A DNA stretch of 64,000 bases from the NCBI RefSeq assembly GCF_001025175.1, contig NZ_AP012324.1, forward strand, positions 620,001-684,000. The letters are read 5' to 3'. Within the stretch, counting starts at the first letter, position 1, and every line of letters begins with the position of its first letter. Both the position numbers and the translations under genes were made by a program. The notes under the pieces were generated by a model. The model was not told the DNA's origin. It was given only the letters and a program-made list of their open reading frames with translations, and did no database searches. This stretch comes from Bifidobacterium breve DSM 20213 = JCM 1192. Lineage in GTDB: Bacteria > Actinomycetota > Actinomycetes > Actinomycetales > Bifidobacteriaceae. Below are positions 25,635 to 34,856 of this stretch, piece by piece.

Positions 25635-27194
25635 ATGACGAACGAGACTTTCGAACAACTTAAAGTTGCCTACGAATCCGGTCTCACGCGGCCGCTGGCA
25701 TGGCGACGTGCACAGTTGAACGCATTGCGCCGTCTGGTTATGGAGAACCGTGATGCTTTCATCTCCTCGGCCATGGCCGACTTGGGCAAGCCCGCGGCTG
25801 AAACAGTGCTTATGGAACTGAACCTGGTGGCTGGCGAGGCGCAGTTTGTACGCAATCGTCTGGGCCTGTGGACTGCCCGGCATCCTAAGGCGATGCATTG
25901 GATGCTGCAGCCTGCCGCCGGATGGACGATCGCCGAGCCCAAAGGCGTGGTGCTTATCATTTCACCGTGGAATTATCCGGTATTGCTGGCTTTGGAGCCG
26001 ATGGCCGACGCGCTCGCCGCAGGCAATGCCGTCTGTCTGAAGCCGTCCGAGCTCTCACCGAATACATCCAAACTGCTTGCTGAACTCGTGCCGCAATACC
26101 TCGATGCCGAGGCGGTGCGTGTGGTTGAAGGCGGACCTAAGGAAACCGGTGATCTGCTGAAGAATCCGTTCAACCATATCTTCTATACCGGTGGCGGGCG
26201 CGTCGGCAAAATCGTGATGAGGGCGGCGGCCGAGAACCTGACGCCGGTCACATTGGAACTTGGCGGCAAGTCGCCATGTTTTGTGGATCGTACTGCGGAC
26301 ATCAACGTGGCTGCACGCCGCATTGTGTGGGGCAAATTCACCAATGCCGGGCAGACCTGTGTGGCGCCTGACTATGTGCTTGCCACGCCGGATGTGGCTG
26401 AAGCGTTGGCCAAACGTATTGCCGTGGCAGTTACCGAGTTCTATGGCAAGAACCCACAGGATTCGCCGAACTTTGGCCGTATCATCAACGAACGGCACTT
26501 TGACAGACTCTGCAAGCTGCTGCCGGTCGGTACCGTGCCCTCTGATGAGCCGAGCTCTCCGCTGATTCAGGTGGCGTCTGCGGTTGGTGCTGCGGTGGAC
26601 ATGGTCGGGAAACGCATTAATGCTGCTGCGTCTGGAAATACGGCAACTGAGGCCCGTCCTGATACCACTGAGACCGGTATTGTTGCGGTGCCTGGCGTGG
26701 TGGATCCGGCCGGCCGTGTGATGTGCGGTGGTAAGGTCGACCGGGCTGCTCGCTACGTTGCTCCTACCGTGCTGTACGGCACGCAGCCGGATGCGCCGGT
26801 GATGGGGGAGGAGATTTTCGGCCCGATTCTACCGATCGTAGTGGTCGAAGATGCCGAGGCTGCAATTCGTTTCATCAATCGGCGATCTCGCCCGTTGGCA
26901 GCATATGTGTTTTCGCGCGACCATGAAGTGCGGCTTGCCTTCGAGCGTCAGACCAGTTCCGGTGCTCTTGGATACTCATTGCCGCTGGGCCATCTGCTTT
27001 CCAGCCGACTGCCGTTCGGTGGTGTGGGCGGTTCCGGTATCGGTGCGTATCACGGCAAAGAGGGCTTCCGCACGTTCAGTCACATCAAAACCGTGGTCAG
27101 CAAGCCGCAGTTCCCCGACACCCTACGGTTGGTATATCCGCCATTCAACGAGGCCAAAGCCAAGCTGATGGATCTCATCTCAAAGCTGAGTTGA
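25635..27194 (+). CDS. NAD(P)-dependent aldehyde dehydrogenase (class 3 type) with insertion
   Basis: The 519-residue protein oxidises aldehydes. The class 3 ALDH framework is clear: ISPWNYPVLLALEPMADALAAGN in pieces near residue 113, FYTGGGRVGKIVMRAAAENL near 178, catalytic Glu in LELGGKSP near 212 and Cys in TNAGQTCVAPDYVL near 242, and the EEIFGPILPI motif near 395. The N-terminus lacks a mitochondrial-like or secretory signal and there is no C-terminal membrane anchor. About 60 extra residues sit near 300-355, between NERHFDRLCKLL and VMCGGKVDRAARYVAPTV. The length exceeds the usual 450-460. AAGGGGG precedes the ATG. Confidence 0.9.
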   Translation: MTNETFEQLKVAYESGLTRPLAWRRAQLNALRRLVMENRDAFISSAMADLGKPAAETVLMELNLVAGEAQFVRNRLGLWTARHPKAMHWMLQPAAGWTIAEPKGVVLIISPWNYPVLLALEPMADALAAGNAVCLKPSELSPNTSKLLAELVPQYLDAEAVRVVEGGPKETGDLLKNPFNHIFYTGGGRVGKIVMRAAAENLTPVTLELGGKSPCFVDRTADINVAARRIVWGKFTNAGQTCVAPDYVLATPDVAEALAKRIAVAVTEFYGKNPQDSPNFGRIINERHFDRLCKLLPVGTVPSDEPSSPLIQVASAVGAAVDMVGKRINAAASGNTATEARPDTTETGIVAVPGVVDPAGRVMCGGKVDRAARYVAPTVLYGTQPDAPVMGEEIFGPILPIVVVEDAEAAIRFINRRSRPLAAYVFSRDHEVRLAFERQTSSGALGYSLPLGHLLSSRLPFGGVGGSGIGAYHGKEGFRTFSHIKTVVSKPQFPDTLRLVYPPFNEAKAKLMDLISKLS

Positions 27195-27310
27195 ATGATG
27201 ATGTTTTCGGTGAAATTTTCTGCTATTCACCGGTGGTTACTCTGATACGGCGAATGTTTGCTGTCCCGGTTCGTAAAAAAGAGTCAAAATCGACTACTGG
27301 GACAGAAAAA

Positions 27311-27359
27311 TTTGGCCCGGTAGTCACGTCAATCGTGTGATCTGACTACCGGGCCAAAA
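27311..27359. terminator. Long bidirectional terminator-like hairpin
   Basis: Arms TTTGGCCCGGTAGTCA (27311-27326) and its complement (27344-27359) form a 16-bp perfect stem. A-rich sequence lies on the left and AAAAT on the right, so it can stop transcription in either direction. A second weaker hairpin (CTGTCCC with GGGACAG, 27261-27306) lies just before. Confidence 0.75.
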
Positions 27360-27396
27360 TACGCGGCTAACGCTCCATCATCACGCGTTCAGGTTT

Positions 27397-27579
27397 CCTG
27401 AAGTAGCAGAAGTGGTGCAGCTGCAAGGCGCGTCGAGGAAGGTGCCGAACCATATAGAGGACAGCCCAGTGGGCTGTCCTCAGGTGAGGGGAGCGGCTGT
27501 ACCGCAACGGTTGCGTGTAGCGCAACAGGTACGTCGACGAGACAGCAACGCGGCAGATGCGCCGTTCTGCTACTTCAGG
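27397..27579. repeat. Large inverted repeat downstream of purD with inner hairpin
   Basis: A perfect 15-bp inverted repeat (27397-27411 and 27565-27579) encloses 153 bp. The right arm contains the purD stop codon. Inside, GAGGACAGCCC and GGGCTGTCCTC (27457-27481) form a strong hairpin on a 3-base loop. The arms remain partly complementary inward for about 30 bp. No open frame in this stretch looks protein-coding. Confidence 0.6.
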
Positions 27580-28838
27580 GCTTTGAAGCCGATGTCGTGG
27601 CGATAGAACATTCCCCGCAGTTCGAATTTATCGATGATTGCGTAGACCTTGTCCTGCGCGGATTTGATATCCGGAGCGGAGGTCTCAACGAGCAGCACGC
27701 GGCCAGAGTTGGCCACAAGGTTACCGTGCTCGTCAGAGGCGACACCGGCGTAGTAGACGTGAGAATCCTCGTCAACGTCGATTTCGGGCACGTGAGCACC
27801 CTTGATAACGTTCTCCGGGTAGCCGTTGGAGGCAATCACCACACCAAGGGTGGCGTTGGACTCGTTCCACGTGAACTCAGGGGTTTCGCCGTCGAGAATG
27901 GCGGAGATGCCAGCGCCAAGGTCGGAAGTGAGCTTGGGGAGCACGACTTCGGTTTCCGGATCGCCAAAACGAGCGTTGAATTCAATGACCTTCGGGCCGT
28001 CGGCAGTGGCAATCAGGCCGGCGTACAGAATGCCGGTGAACGGCGTGCCTTCTTCAGCCATGCCCTCAACGGTGGGGCGCACGATAGTTTCGATGGCTTC
28101 GTCAACCACGGACTGCGGAATCTGCGGAACCGGGCTGTAGGCACCCATGCCGCCGGTGTTCGGGCCTTCGTCGCCGTCATGGGCGCGCTTGTGATCCTGG
28201 GAGATTGGCATCGGCCAGAAATCGGTGCCGTTGACGAAGCTCATCAGGGAGAATTCCTGACCGTCCAGGAAGTCCTCGATAACGACCTTGGCGCCGGCAG
28301 AGCCAAAGCGGTGGTCGATAAAGATGTCTTCGAGAGCACGCTGAGCGGTGAGCTCGTCCATGGCCACGGTCACGCCCTTGCCGGCGGCCAGGCCATCAGC
28401 CTTGATAACGATCGGAGCACCATGCTCGTGTACGTAGTCCTGAGCCAGCTCAAGATCGCTGAAGGTCTTGTACTGGGCGGTCGGAATGTTGTGACGGTCC
28501 ATGAGCTGCTTGGCGAAATCCTTGGAGCCTTCAATCTGGGCGGCGGCCTTGGATGGGCCGAACGCCTTGATGCCGGCGGCGGCGAAATCGTTCACAATGC
28601 CTTCGATCAGCGGGACTTCCGGGCCGACGAACACCCAGTCGTAGTCGTTGTCCTTCACGAAGTCGATGAGTGCGGCGTGGTTCGACTGGCTGAGCTGCGT
28701 GGTGTGGATGCCGTCCTTGAGCATGCCCGGGTTGCCGGGGGCCACGGTGACTTCGTCAACGCTCGGTGCCTTGAGCAGCGTGTAGGCGATGGTGTGCTCA
28801 CGCGCTCCGGAGCCGATGACCAATACTTTCTGACCCAT
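27570..28838 (-). CDS. purD: Phosphoribosylamine-glycine ligase PurD
   Basis: PurD joins glycine to phosphoribosylamine with ATP, giving GAR. The 422-residue product shows LVIGSGAREHTIAY at the N-terminus, an ATP-grasp domain with VIKADGLAAGKGV near residue 138, NTGGMGAYSPVP near 221 and EFNARFGDPETEV near 282. The AGGAAAGGAA ribosome site precedes ATG 28838. It is the third gene in the minus-strand order purF-purM-purD, 26 bp after purM. Confidence 0.97.
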   Translation of the reverse strand: MGQKVLVIGSGAREHTIAYTLLKAPSVDEVTVAPGNPGMLKDGIHTTQLSQSNHAALIDFVKDNDYDWVFVGPEVPLIEGIVNDFAAAGIKAFGPSKAAAQIEGSKDFAKQLMDRHNIPTAQYKTFSDLELAQDYVHEHGAPIVIKADGLAAGKGVTVAMDELTAQRALEDIFIDHRFGSAGAKVVIEDFLDGQEFSLMSFVNGTDFWPMPISQDHKRAHDGDEGPNTGGMGAYSPVPQIPQSVVDEAIETIVRPTVEGMAEEGTPFTGILYAGLIATADGPKVIEFNARFGDPETEVVLPKLTSDLGAGISAILDGETPEFTWNESNATLGVVIASNGYPENVIKGAHVPEIDVDEDSHVYYAGVASDEHGNLVANSGRVLLVETSAPDIKSAQDKVYAIIDKFELRGMFYRHDIGFKALK

Positions 28839-28864
28839 GTTGTTCCTTTCCTGCGGAAAGCGAG

Positions 28865-29902
28865 TTACTTCAGTACGATTTGCGTGCCGGTGGTGTCGGC
28901 GGTGATGGAGCCGAGCACGTAAGCGGGCTCGTTGTTGTCGGTGAGCAGCTTCAGCGCCTCGTCCTTGCGGGCGGGGTCGATGGCGAGTACCATGCCGATG
29001 CCCATGTTGAAGATGTTGTACATCTCCTTGTGATCGATGTTGCCGGCCTTCTCCAGCACATCGAAAATCGGGAGCACAGGCCAGGTGCCGAGCTCGATCT
29101 CAGCGGCCAGGCCGTCCGGAATCATGCGCGGGATGTTCTCGATGAAGCCGCCACCGGTGATGTGGGCCACGCCCTTGACCACGCCTGCCTTGAACAGCGG
29201 GGAGAGAGCCTTGACGTAGATCTTGGTGGGGGTGAGCAGCACGTCGCCGAGCTTTTCGCCGTCCAGCTCGTCAAGTTCGGTGTCCACGGTGTAGCCAGCC
29301 TGCTCGAACAGGGCCTTGCGCACCAGAGAGAAGCCGTTGGAGTGTACGCCGGTGGAGGGCAAGCCGATGAGCACATCGCCCTCGGCAATGGTGGAGCCGT
29401 CCACGATGGCGGACTTTTCGGCGACGCCGACCGAGAAACCAGCGAGATCGTATTCGTCCTCGTCGTACATGCCCGGCATTTCAGCGGTTTCACCGCCGAC
29501 CAGTGCAGAACCGGCCTGCACGCAGCCGTCGGCCACGCCGGCTACGACCTGCTCGAGCAGAGCCGGATCGTTCTTGCCGCAGGCGATGTAGTCAAGGAAG
29601 AACAGCGGTTCGGCACCCTGAGCGGCGATGTCGTTGACGCACATGGCCACGCAATCGATGCCGATGGTGTTGTGCTTATTTGCCATCTTGGCGACCATGA
29701 GCTTGGTGCCCACGCCGTCGGTACCGGAGATGAGAACCGGCTCTTTGTATCCAAGGGAAGCCAGGTCAAAAAGGCCGCCGAAGCCGCCGATACCGCCGAC
29801 CACACCGGGGCGGTTCGTGCGAGCCACGTGCGACTTGATGCGCTTGACGACTTCGTACCCGGCTTCGACGCTCACGCCGGCGTTCTCATATGCTTGTGGC
29901 AT
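28865..29902 (-). CDS. purM: Phosphoribosylformylglycinamidine cyclo-ligase PurM
   Basis: PurM closes the imidazole ring, making AIR from FGAM with ATP. The 345-residue product has the characteristic [16 protein letters not shown] near residue 37, [11 protein letters not shown] near 58 and [20 protein letters not shown] (near 137). Length matches the family. Its product AIR is the substrate of PurK, encoded at 14 kb. It lies between purF and purD with a palindromic element in the purF-purM gap. Confidence 0.97.
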   Translation of the reverse strand: MPQAYENAGVSVEAGYEVVKRIKSHVARTNRPGVVGGIGGFGGLFDLASLGYKEPVLISGTDGVGTKLMVAKMANKHNTIGIDCVAMCVNDIAAQGAEPLFFLDYIACGKNDPALLEQVVAGVADGCVQAGSALVGGETAEMPGMYDEDEYDLAGFSVGVAEKSAIVDGSTIAEGDVLIGLPSTGVHSNGFSLVRKALFEQAGYTVDTELDELDGEKLGDVLLTPTKIYVKALSPLFKAGVVKGVAHITGGGFIENIPRMIPDGLAAEIELGTWPVLPIFDVLEKAGNIDHKEMYNIFNMGIGMVLAIDPARKDEALKLLTDNNEPAYVLGSITADTTGTQIVLK

Positions 29903-29927
29903 TTGGTTGGGCCTTTCTACTTATTCC

Positions 29928-29974
29928 GGCTCCCCTCTGAAGGGGAGCTGTCGGCAAAGCCGACTGAGGGGAGG
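29928..29974. repeat. Palindromic element copy between purF and purM
   Basis: The copy reads as a CTCCCCT/AGGGGAG dyad, then CTGTCGGCAAAGCCGACTG, then AGGGGAGG. It matches the coding-region copies at 10723 and 40966. In the purF-to-purM transcript it forms a hairpin, so it could affect coupling or RNA stability. The remaining bases of 29903-30018 show nothing else. Confidence 0.8.
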
Positions 29975-30018
29975 CAAGCGCCTCTGATCAAGGAGTTGTT
30001 GGATGGGTTGATGATAAG

Positions 30019-31530
30019 TTACTGGGCATCCGGCTGCACGGTGTTGTACTCGTTGCCGATGTACTTGCTCTTGTACAGCGCGAATTCAGGCAGACGCACA
30101 CGGTCCTCGGGCGTGAGGGACTTCAGGAAGTCGGCCTCGTAGTCGTCGAGCGCGGTGGGGTAGTCGCCGTTGAAGTAGGCGACGCACAGGCCACCGTATG
30201 GGGCGTCGGCGTTCAGTCCGATGGATTCGACCAGACCGTCCAGAGATAGGTAGGCCAGCGAATCGGCACCAATGTAGTCGCGAATCTCTTCCACGCTCAT
30301 CTTGGCTGCGATGAGTTCTTTGGTGGTGGAGATGTCGATGCCGTAGAAGCACGGGTACTTGAGCGGCGGCGAGCTGATGCGCATGTGCACTTCGGCGGCG
30401 CCGGCCTCCTTCAGAAGCTGGACGATGCGGCGGGAAGTGGTGCCACGCACGATGGAGTCATCGATGACGATGACGCGCTTGCCCTTGACCACGCCGCGCA
30501 CGGCGGACAGCTTCATGCGCACGCCCTGCTCGCGCAGCTCCTGCGTGGGCTGGATGAACGTGCGTGCCACATACTGGTTCTTGATCAGGCCCATTTCGTT
30601 AGGCAGGCCGGCGGCTTCCGCGTAGCCGGAGGCTGCGGACAGGGAGGAGTTCGGCACGCCGATGACCATGTCGGCGTCCACCGGTGACTCCTGTGCCAGG
30701 CGTGCGCCCATGCGCTTGCGGGCGGAGTGCACGTTGATGCCGTAGATGTTGGAATCCGGGCGGGCGAAGTAGATGTATTCCATCGAGCAGATGGCCAGCT
30801 GCGTGTTGTTGGTGTACTGCACGATCTTGTAGCCGTGGTCATCTACCACCACGATTTCACCGGGGCGGATGTTGCGCACCAGCTCGGCGCCGACCACATC
30901 GAGGGCACAGGTTTCGGAAGCGAGCACGTAAGCGCCGTTCTTCATCTTGCCGAGGGAAAGCGGGCGGAAGCCGTTCGGGTCGAGCGCGCCGATCATGGCG
31001 TTCTCGGTCATGAGCAGATAGGCGAAGCCGCCGTGCACGGTGTTGAGCGCTTCCTTGAGCTTGTCCATAAAGGTGCGTTGCAGGGAGCGGCGGATGAGGT
31101 GCATGAGCACCTCGGTGTCGGAGTTCGAGTGGAAGATCGCGCCTTCGTCTTCCAGCTTGCGGCGCAGTGACGGGCAGTTCGTCAGGTTGCCGTTGTGGCA
31201 CAGAGCCACGTCGCCATCATGGAAGCGGAAGATGAACGGCTGGATGTTGTCCGTGGTGCCGGAGCCGGCCGTGGCGTAACGCACGTGGCCGATGGCTCGG
31301 TCGCCTTTGAGCCGTTCGATTTCGCGCTCATCGCTGAACACCTGGGTGAGCAGTCCGAGTCCGCGGTGGCCGGTCAGATGGCCGTGATCGTTGGAGACGA
31401 TGCCGGCACCTTCCTGACCGCGATGCTGCAGCGCGTGCAGGCCGAAATAGGTAAGTCGGGCGGCGTCGGGGTGGCCCCACACGCCGAAGATGCCACATTC
31501 CTCGTGAATGTCTTCGAGTTCAGCCGACAA
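30019..31530 (-). CDS. purF: Amidophosphoribosyltransferase PurF
   Basis: PurF catalyses the first committed step, transferring glutamine amide nitrogen to PRPP. The 503-residue product has a short propeptide and the nucleophile Cys at residue 12 ([16 protein letters not shown]), [11 protein letters not shown] near 34, and the PRPP-binding [18 protein letters not shown] near 354. It is first of the purF-purM-purD group. An unknown 28-bp inverted-repeat element lies upstream. Confidence 0.97.
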   Translation of the reverse strand: MSAELEDIHEECGIFGVWGHPDAARLTYFGLHALQHRGQEGAGIVSNDHGHLTGHRGLGLLTQVFSDEREIERLKGDRAIGHVRYATAGSGTTDNIQPFIFRFHDGDVALCHNGNLTNCPSLRRKLEDEGAIFHSNSDTEVLMHLIRRSLQRTFMDKLKEALNTVHGGFAYLLMTENAMIGALDPNGFRPLSLGKMKNGAYVLASETCALDVVGAELVRNIRPGEIVVVDDHGYKIVQYTNNTQLAICSMEYIYFARPDSNIYGINVHSARKRMGARLAQESPVDADMVIGVPNSSLSAASGYAEAAGLPNEMGLIKNQYVARTFIQPTQELREQGVRMKLSAVRGVVKGKRVIVIDDSIVRGTTSRRIVQLLKEAGAAEVHMRISSPPLKYPCFYGIDISTTKELIAAKMSVEEIRDYIGADSLAYLSLDGLVESIGLNADAPYGGLCVAYFNGDYPTALDDYEADFLKSLTPEDRVRLPEFALYKSKYIGNEYNTVQPDAQ

Positions 31531-31609
31531 GCCAAAGCTCCTTTTTCCAAACAGGGGATTAACTATCTGTCAACCCTACCAATCGGCGGCTACATCGCGT
31601 GTTGTCTCA

Positions 31610-31766
31610 CAGCGAATCATTCTCAATAAGAAAAGTGTGCGGGTGGAAGGCGGCGAAATGAACATTGGTCACCGAGAAGCCCTGATATTCCGTCAATTGT
31701 GGAAATGTTCGATTGTGCCGAGATGTTTGGATTGCTCGCACTTTTCTTATTGAGAATGATTCGCTG
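31610..31766. repeat. MITE-like inverted-repeat element
   Basis: Two perfect 28-bp arms (31610-31637 and 31739-31766, containing GAATCATTCTCAATAAG) face each other around 101 bp without a convincing gene. The structure of long terminal inverted repeats and a short non-coding interior is like a miniature transposable element. It fills most of the space between divergent purF and the polymerase gene. No clear target duplication was found. Confidence 0.7.
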
Positions 31767-31774
31767 CGCACTGT

Positions 31775-31788
31775 CGAACAAATGTTCG
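31775..31788. promoter_or_regulatory. Gram-positive SOS (LexA) box
   Basis: CGAACAAATGTTCG matches the Gram-positive/actinobacterial LexA operator CGAAC-N4-GTTCG with perfect halves. It lies 67 bp before the start of the Y-family polymerase gene, so DNA-damage induction is likely. Confidence 0.85.
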
Positions 31789-31841
31789 ATTGCTTTGCTA
31801 TGCTGGTCAAGCTGCTGGCAGTGGATAAGGAGGTGATGGCG

Positions 31842-33422
31842 ATGGCCCGAGACATGCAACGCGAGCATGTCTATATCGCCATAGACCTCAAGTCCTTCTA
31901 TGCCTCAGTGGAATGCGCGGCGCGTGGACTCGATCCGTTGACCACGCATCTGGTGGTGGCCGATGAAGCCCGCACTGACAAGACAATATGTTTGGCGGTC
32001 TCGCCTTCGCTGAAGGCCTATGGCATTCCTGGTCGTGCGCGGCTGTTCGAGGTAAAACAACGCTTGAGTGGAGTCAACATCGAGCGCGCGGTCCATGCTC
32101 CTGGAGGCCGATTGATCGGGGAGTCCTGTGATGCACGCGATCTGGAACGCTCGCCAAGACTCAAGGCCTCGATGGTCATCGCCAAGCCGCGCATGGCACA
32201 TTATTTGGAAGTCAGCGGGCAGATCTACGGTATCTATCTCAGGTACGCCGCTCCCGAACACATCCATGTGTATTCGATTGATGAGGTGTTTATCGACGCC
32301 ACGCCATATCTGCGCTCGCTGGGCATGGGGCCACATGCGATGGCGCGAACCATTGTGCGCGAGATTCTTGCCGAAACCGGCATCACCGCCACTGCCGGTA
32401 TCGGCACCAATATGTATCTGGCAAAAGTCGCTATGGACATCGTCGCCAAACATATGCCGGCCGACGCGGACGGCGTGCGCGTGGCCGAACTGAATGAGAT
32501 GTCATACCGGCGGCTGCTCTGGGATCATCGTCCGCTCACCGATTTCTGGCGGGTTGGGCGTGGTTATGCCAAGAAGCTCGAGCATGCCGGCTTGATGACC
32601 ATGGGCGATATCGCCCGATGCTCGGTTGGGCGTGCCTCGGATTACTACAACGAGGACCTGCTGTACCGCATGTTCGGCGTGAATGCCGAATTGCTGATCG
32701 ATCATGCATGGGGCTGGGAACCGTGCGAGATTGAAGACATTCAATCCTATGAGCCGGATGCGCACAGCATCAGCAGTGGGCAGGTGCTTACCGGTCCCGC
32801 CGACTATGCCACGGCCCGACTGATTACCAAGGAGATGGCCGATGCGCTCGCCCTCGATTTGGTTGATAAAGGCGTGCTGACGAATCGACTCACGCTTGCC
32901 GTTGGCTATGACATCGGCAGTTTGGACGCGTCGAAGCTCGATTCATGCGCTGATTATGCGATGAAACGTGCCGCTGAGCGTGCGGCGAAAAGTTATCAGG
33001 GGCCGGTGACCGTCGACCGGTTTGGGCGTAAAGTGCCCAAGAGCGCGGTCGGGTCGATTGGTTTGGGTGATTTCACGTCATCTTCGGCGCGTATCCGTGA
33101 GGCCATGACGATGCTGTACGAGCGCATTGTGGATTCACGCCTGCTCGTGAGACGCCTGACCGTCATCGCCGATGATGTGGCCACGCCGGAGGAGCTTGCC
33201 GCCGGCAAACGCTATGAGCAGCTCGACCTGTTCGGTGATGACGAGGCTCAATCGTATGGGTCCGAGCCCGCTGATGCCAGAGATGGTGAGCATGATATCC
33301 AGCGTGCGCTGCTGGATGTGAAACGTAAATTCGGCCGCAACGCCGTCATCAAAGCCATGGATATGGAAGACGGTGCCACCGGTCAGGCTCGCAACCGTCA
33401 GATTGGAGGTCATCGCGCATGA
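31842..33422 (+). CDS. Y-family DNA polymerase (UmuC/UvrX/DinB-like)
   Basis: The 526-residue product is an error-prone translesion polymerase. Motifs are VYIAIDLKSFYASVEC near residue 10 (first catalytic Asp, steric gate region) and VYSIDEVFIDAT near 144 (second catalytic acids), followed by the TAGIGTNMYLAKVAMD thumb motif near 184. AAGGAGG at 31827-31833 fits ATG 31842 better than ATG 31836; the longer open frame from 31713 is not used. The upstream LexA box indicates SOS control. The start of the next small gene overlaps its stop (ATGA). It resembles the UvrX/UmuC class more than housekeeping DinB by its partner gene and length. Confidence 0.9.
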   Translation: MARDMQREHVYIAIDLKSFYASVECAARGLDPLTTHLVVADEARTDKTICLAVSPSLKAYGIPGRARLFEVKQRLSGVNIERAVHAPGGRLIGESCDARDLERSPRLKASMVIAKPRMAHYLEVSGQIYGIYLRYAAPEHIHVYSIDEVFIDATPYLRSLGMGPHAMARTIVREILAETGITATAGIGTNMYLAKVAMDIVAKHMPADADGVRVAELNEMSYRRLLWDHRPLTDFWRVGRGYAKKLEHAGLMTMGDIARCSVGRASDYYNEDLLYRMFGVNAELLIDHAWGWEPCEIEDIQSYEPDAHSISSGQVLTGPADYATARLITKEMADALALDLVDKGVLTNRLTLAVGYDIGSLDASKLDSCADYAMKRAAERAAKSYQGPVTVDRFGRKVPKSAVGSIGLGDFTSSSARIREAMTMLYERIVDSRLLVRRLTVIADDVATPEELAAGKRYEQLDLFGDDEAQSYGSEPADARDGEHDIQRALLDVKRKFGRNAVIKAMDMEDGATGQARNRQIGGHRA

Positions 33423-33637
33423 CCTTGCAAGAAACTCGCGCATACGACGACATCATCAACCTGCCCCATCACCAGTCGCGCAAGCATCCACACATGTCTC
33501 GCCGCCAGCGGGCTGCCCAATTCATGCCGTTCGCGGCTCTGACCGGTTACGGCCAAGTCATCGAGCAGGCAGCAAAAAACGCCGAAACCGCCATCGTTCA
33601 GGCCGAGGCCCAAGGCGATACCGATTTCGGCGCTTAA
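33419..33637 (+). CDS. Small polymerase-associated protein, YolD-like
   Basis: The 72-residue product overlaps the polymerase stop by ATGA, which couples their translation. The core SRRQRAAQFMPFAALTGYGQ resembles a motif (R..A.QF.PF.AL.GY) found in small proteins encoded after SOS-regulated Y-family polymerases. The function is unknown; the position suggests a partner or regulator of the polymerase. Confidence 0.75.
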   Translation: MTLQETRAYDDIINLPHHQSRKHPHMSRRQRAAQFMPFAALTGYGQVIEQAAKNAETAIVQAEAQGDTDFGA

Positions 33638-33670
33638 CAATCGCTCCCGTTGGAGGAAGTCTCAGATTCG

Positions 33671-33807
33671 TCAGCCCACGTGACGCTCAAAGCGGTGGAA
33701 GCCAGTGATCTTGTCGATCTCGGCCATCGCATCGGCTGGAATCTTGGAGCCGGCGGCCTTCATGTTGTTCTCCAGCTGGCTGGGCTTGGAAGCGACTTCG
33801 GTGAACG
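33671..33807 (-). pseudogene. Aldo/keto reductase, C-terminal remnant
   Basis: The last 45 or so residues of a minus-strand frame (SKPSQLENNMKAAGSKIPAD, then EIDKITGF) look like the C-terminal cofactor-binding helix and tail of aldo/keto reductases. The similarity stops near 33807 and the rest of the gene is absent. Confidence 0.5.
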
Positions 33808-33814
33808 GAAGGGG

Positions 33815-33943
33815 GAAGAGCGTCACTGTTGCGGATTTGACTGGTGTTGATGTGAAGGCTGATATTCCGCGGACGCGCTGTATTGCTATTGCCAATGAGA
33901 TGCAAGATAGGATTCGTGATGCTGGGTTTGCCATCCGAGATTG
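33815..33943 (+). pseudogene. C-terminal fragment of an unrecognised protein
   Basis: A plus-strand frame (SVTVADLTGVDVKADIPRTR, then AIANEMQDRIRDAGFAIRD and a TGA) has natural composition but no start, and begins where the aldo/keto reductase remnant ends. It may be a second truncated gene at a rearrangement junction. The family was not recognised. Confidence 0.3.
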
Positions 33944-33974
33944 ATGGTTTCGCCATACTTTTAGGTATCTACTT

Positions 33975-34529
33975 TTAGTTTTTCCAATACGCATTCTCTA
34001 GTACGTTTGCCTTTTGAAACGCTTCGCGATAGGCGGTGATAAGGTCCGGCAAACGCATTGAGGCGTTGGCCGGGCTGGTGGAGGGCAGTTGGGTCATACC
34101 GATGGCGATGCCGGCTTCGGTCAGGCGCGGCTCGATAAGTTTGCGGTAAAGTTGCGCTGATTTCGCGCCGGTTGCGAAGATGTGGGCGATTGGAGCGCCG
34201 CGCAAGATTGGTGTCAAGTCGTTGGGCACGGCATTGCGGATGCTGGCATCGCTGGCTCCGGTGATATCGCAAGAAGCAATGACATCCCATAACGCAATGT
34301 GGTGGCGCAGAGCAAACGCACGACGGGACTCAGGTAAATCGCCGACAGCGTCAGTAGGATCAGCGGAGTTGGCAAACAGCGCCTGCATCACCGGCCAAAA
34401 CCGGTTCTGTGGATGCATATAGTAAAACGCCGCCGCTCGGGATTTCGGACTCGGCATCGATCCCAAAATCAAAGCCCGGGACTCACCATCCCACACCGGC
34501 CCAAACCCATGCTCCACATGTTCGCTCAT
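33975..34529 (-). CDS. Mug/UDG-superfamily DNA glycosylase (hypoxanthine/uracil type)
   Basis: The product of about 184 residues has the UDG-fold N-terminal motif ILGSMPSPKSRAAAFYYMHP near residue 19 and the C-terminal LPSTSPANASM motif near 149, as in DNA-deoxyinosine/uracil glycosylases of the Mug-related group. It would remove deaminated bases for base-excision repair. Possible starts are 34538 and 34529; the frame further upstream lacks a ribosome site. It lies close to the SOS polymerase, though on the opposite strand. Confidence 0.82.
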   Translation of the reverse strand: MSEHVEHGFGPVWDGESRALILGSMPSPKSRAAAFYYMHPQNRFWPVMQALFANSADPTDAVGDLPESRRAFALRHHIALWDVIASCDITGASDASIRNAVPNDLTPILRGAPIAHIFATGAKSAQLYRKLIEPRLTEAGIAIGMTQLPSTSPANASMRLPDLITAYREAFQKANVLENAYWKN

Positions 34530-34617
34530 AAGCCCCATATTATGCCGTTTGGTCTTGAAAATAGTTCGGGGGCGGACAGTTAATGTCATATTCCCTCAAA
34601 GAGAAGAAGGATTTACA

Positions 34618-34856
34618 ATGAAAAAAGGTGGAAGAAATTGCCAGTGAAGGCACAAGCCATTCTTATTGGTGTTTTAGTCGTCGTTTGCGCAATTGCTGCG
34701 GTATTTGGATATAGGTCAGTTGACAATATGCTGCATCCTCAGGCGACTCTGACCAATTCGGTTGTGGCCAGGCAGTTGGAAAAGATTCAGGATCTTACTA
34801 CGGCCAAGGAAACCGATTTTGGTTTTGAAGAGTATAAGGAAGGCAACATTGCTCCA
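34618..34856 (+). pseudogene. DUF4230 protein, 5' part, frameshifted and interrupted
   Basis: After AGAAGAAGG, ATG 34618 opens a frame that fails after 10 codons. Adding one A to the six-A run at 34621-34626 would connect it to a good frame: a basic N-terminus, a membrane helix (AILIGVLVVVCAIAAVFGY), then LEKIQDLTTAKETDFGFEEY. This is the N-terminal part of a DUF4230 membrane-anchored protein. The match ends at EGNI (about 34856), where minus-strand genes begin. The matching 3' part restarts at 36906. Confidence 0.75.

Noticed and set aside
31612-31637. The 28-bp repeat arm as a Zur/Fur box
   Set aside because: It contains ATTCTCAATA as in the 22112 region, but no palindrome of the right size. 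The similarity is limited to one half.
31713-31841. An upstream extension of the polymerase frame
   Set aside because: It crosses the inverted-repeat arm and the SOS box; the ribosome site lies at 31827-31833.
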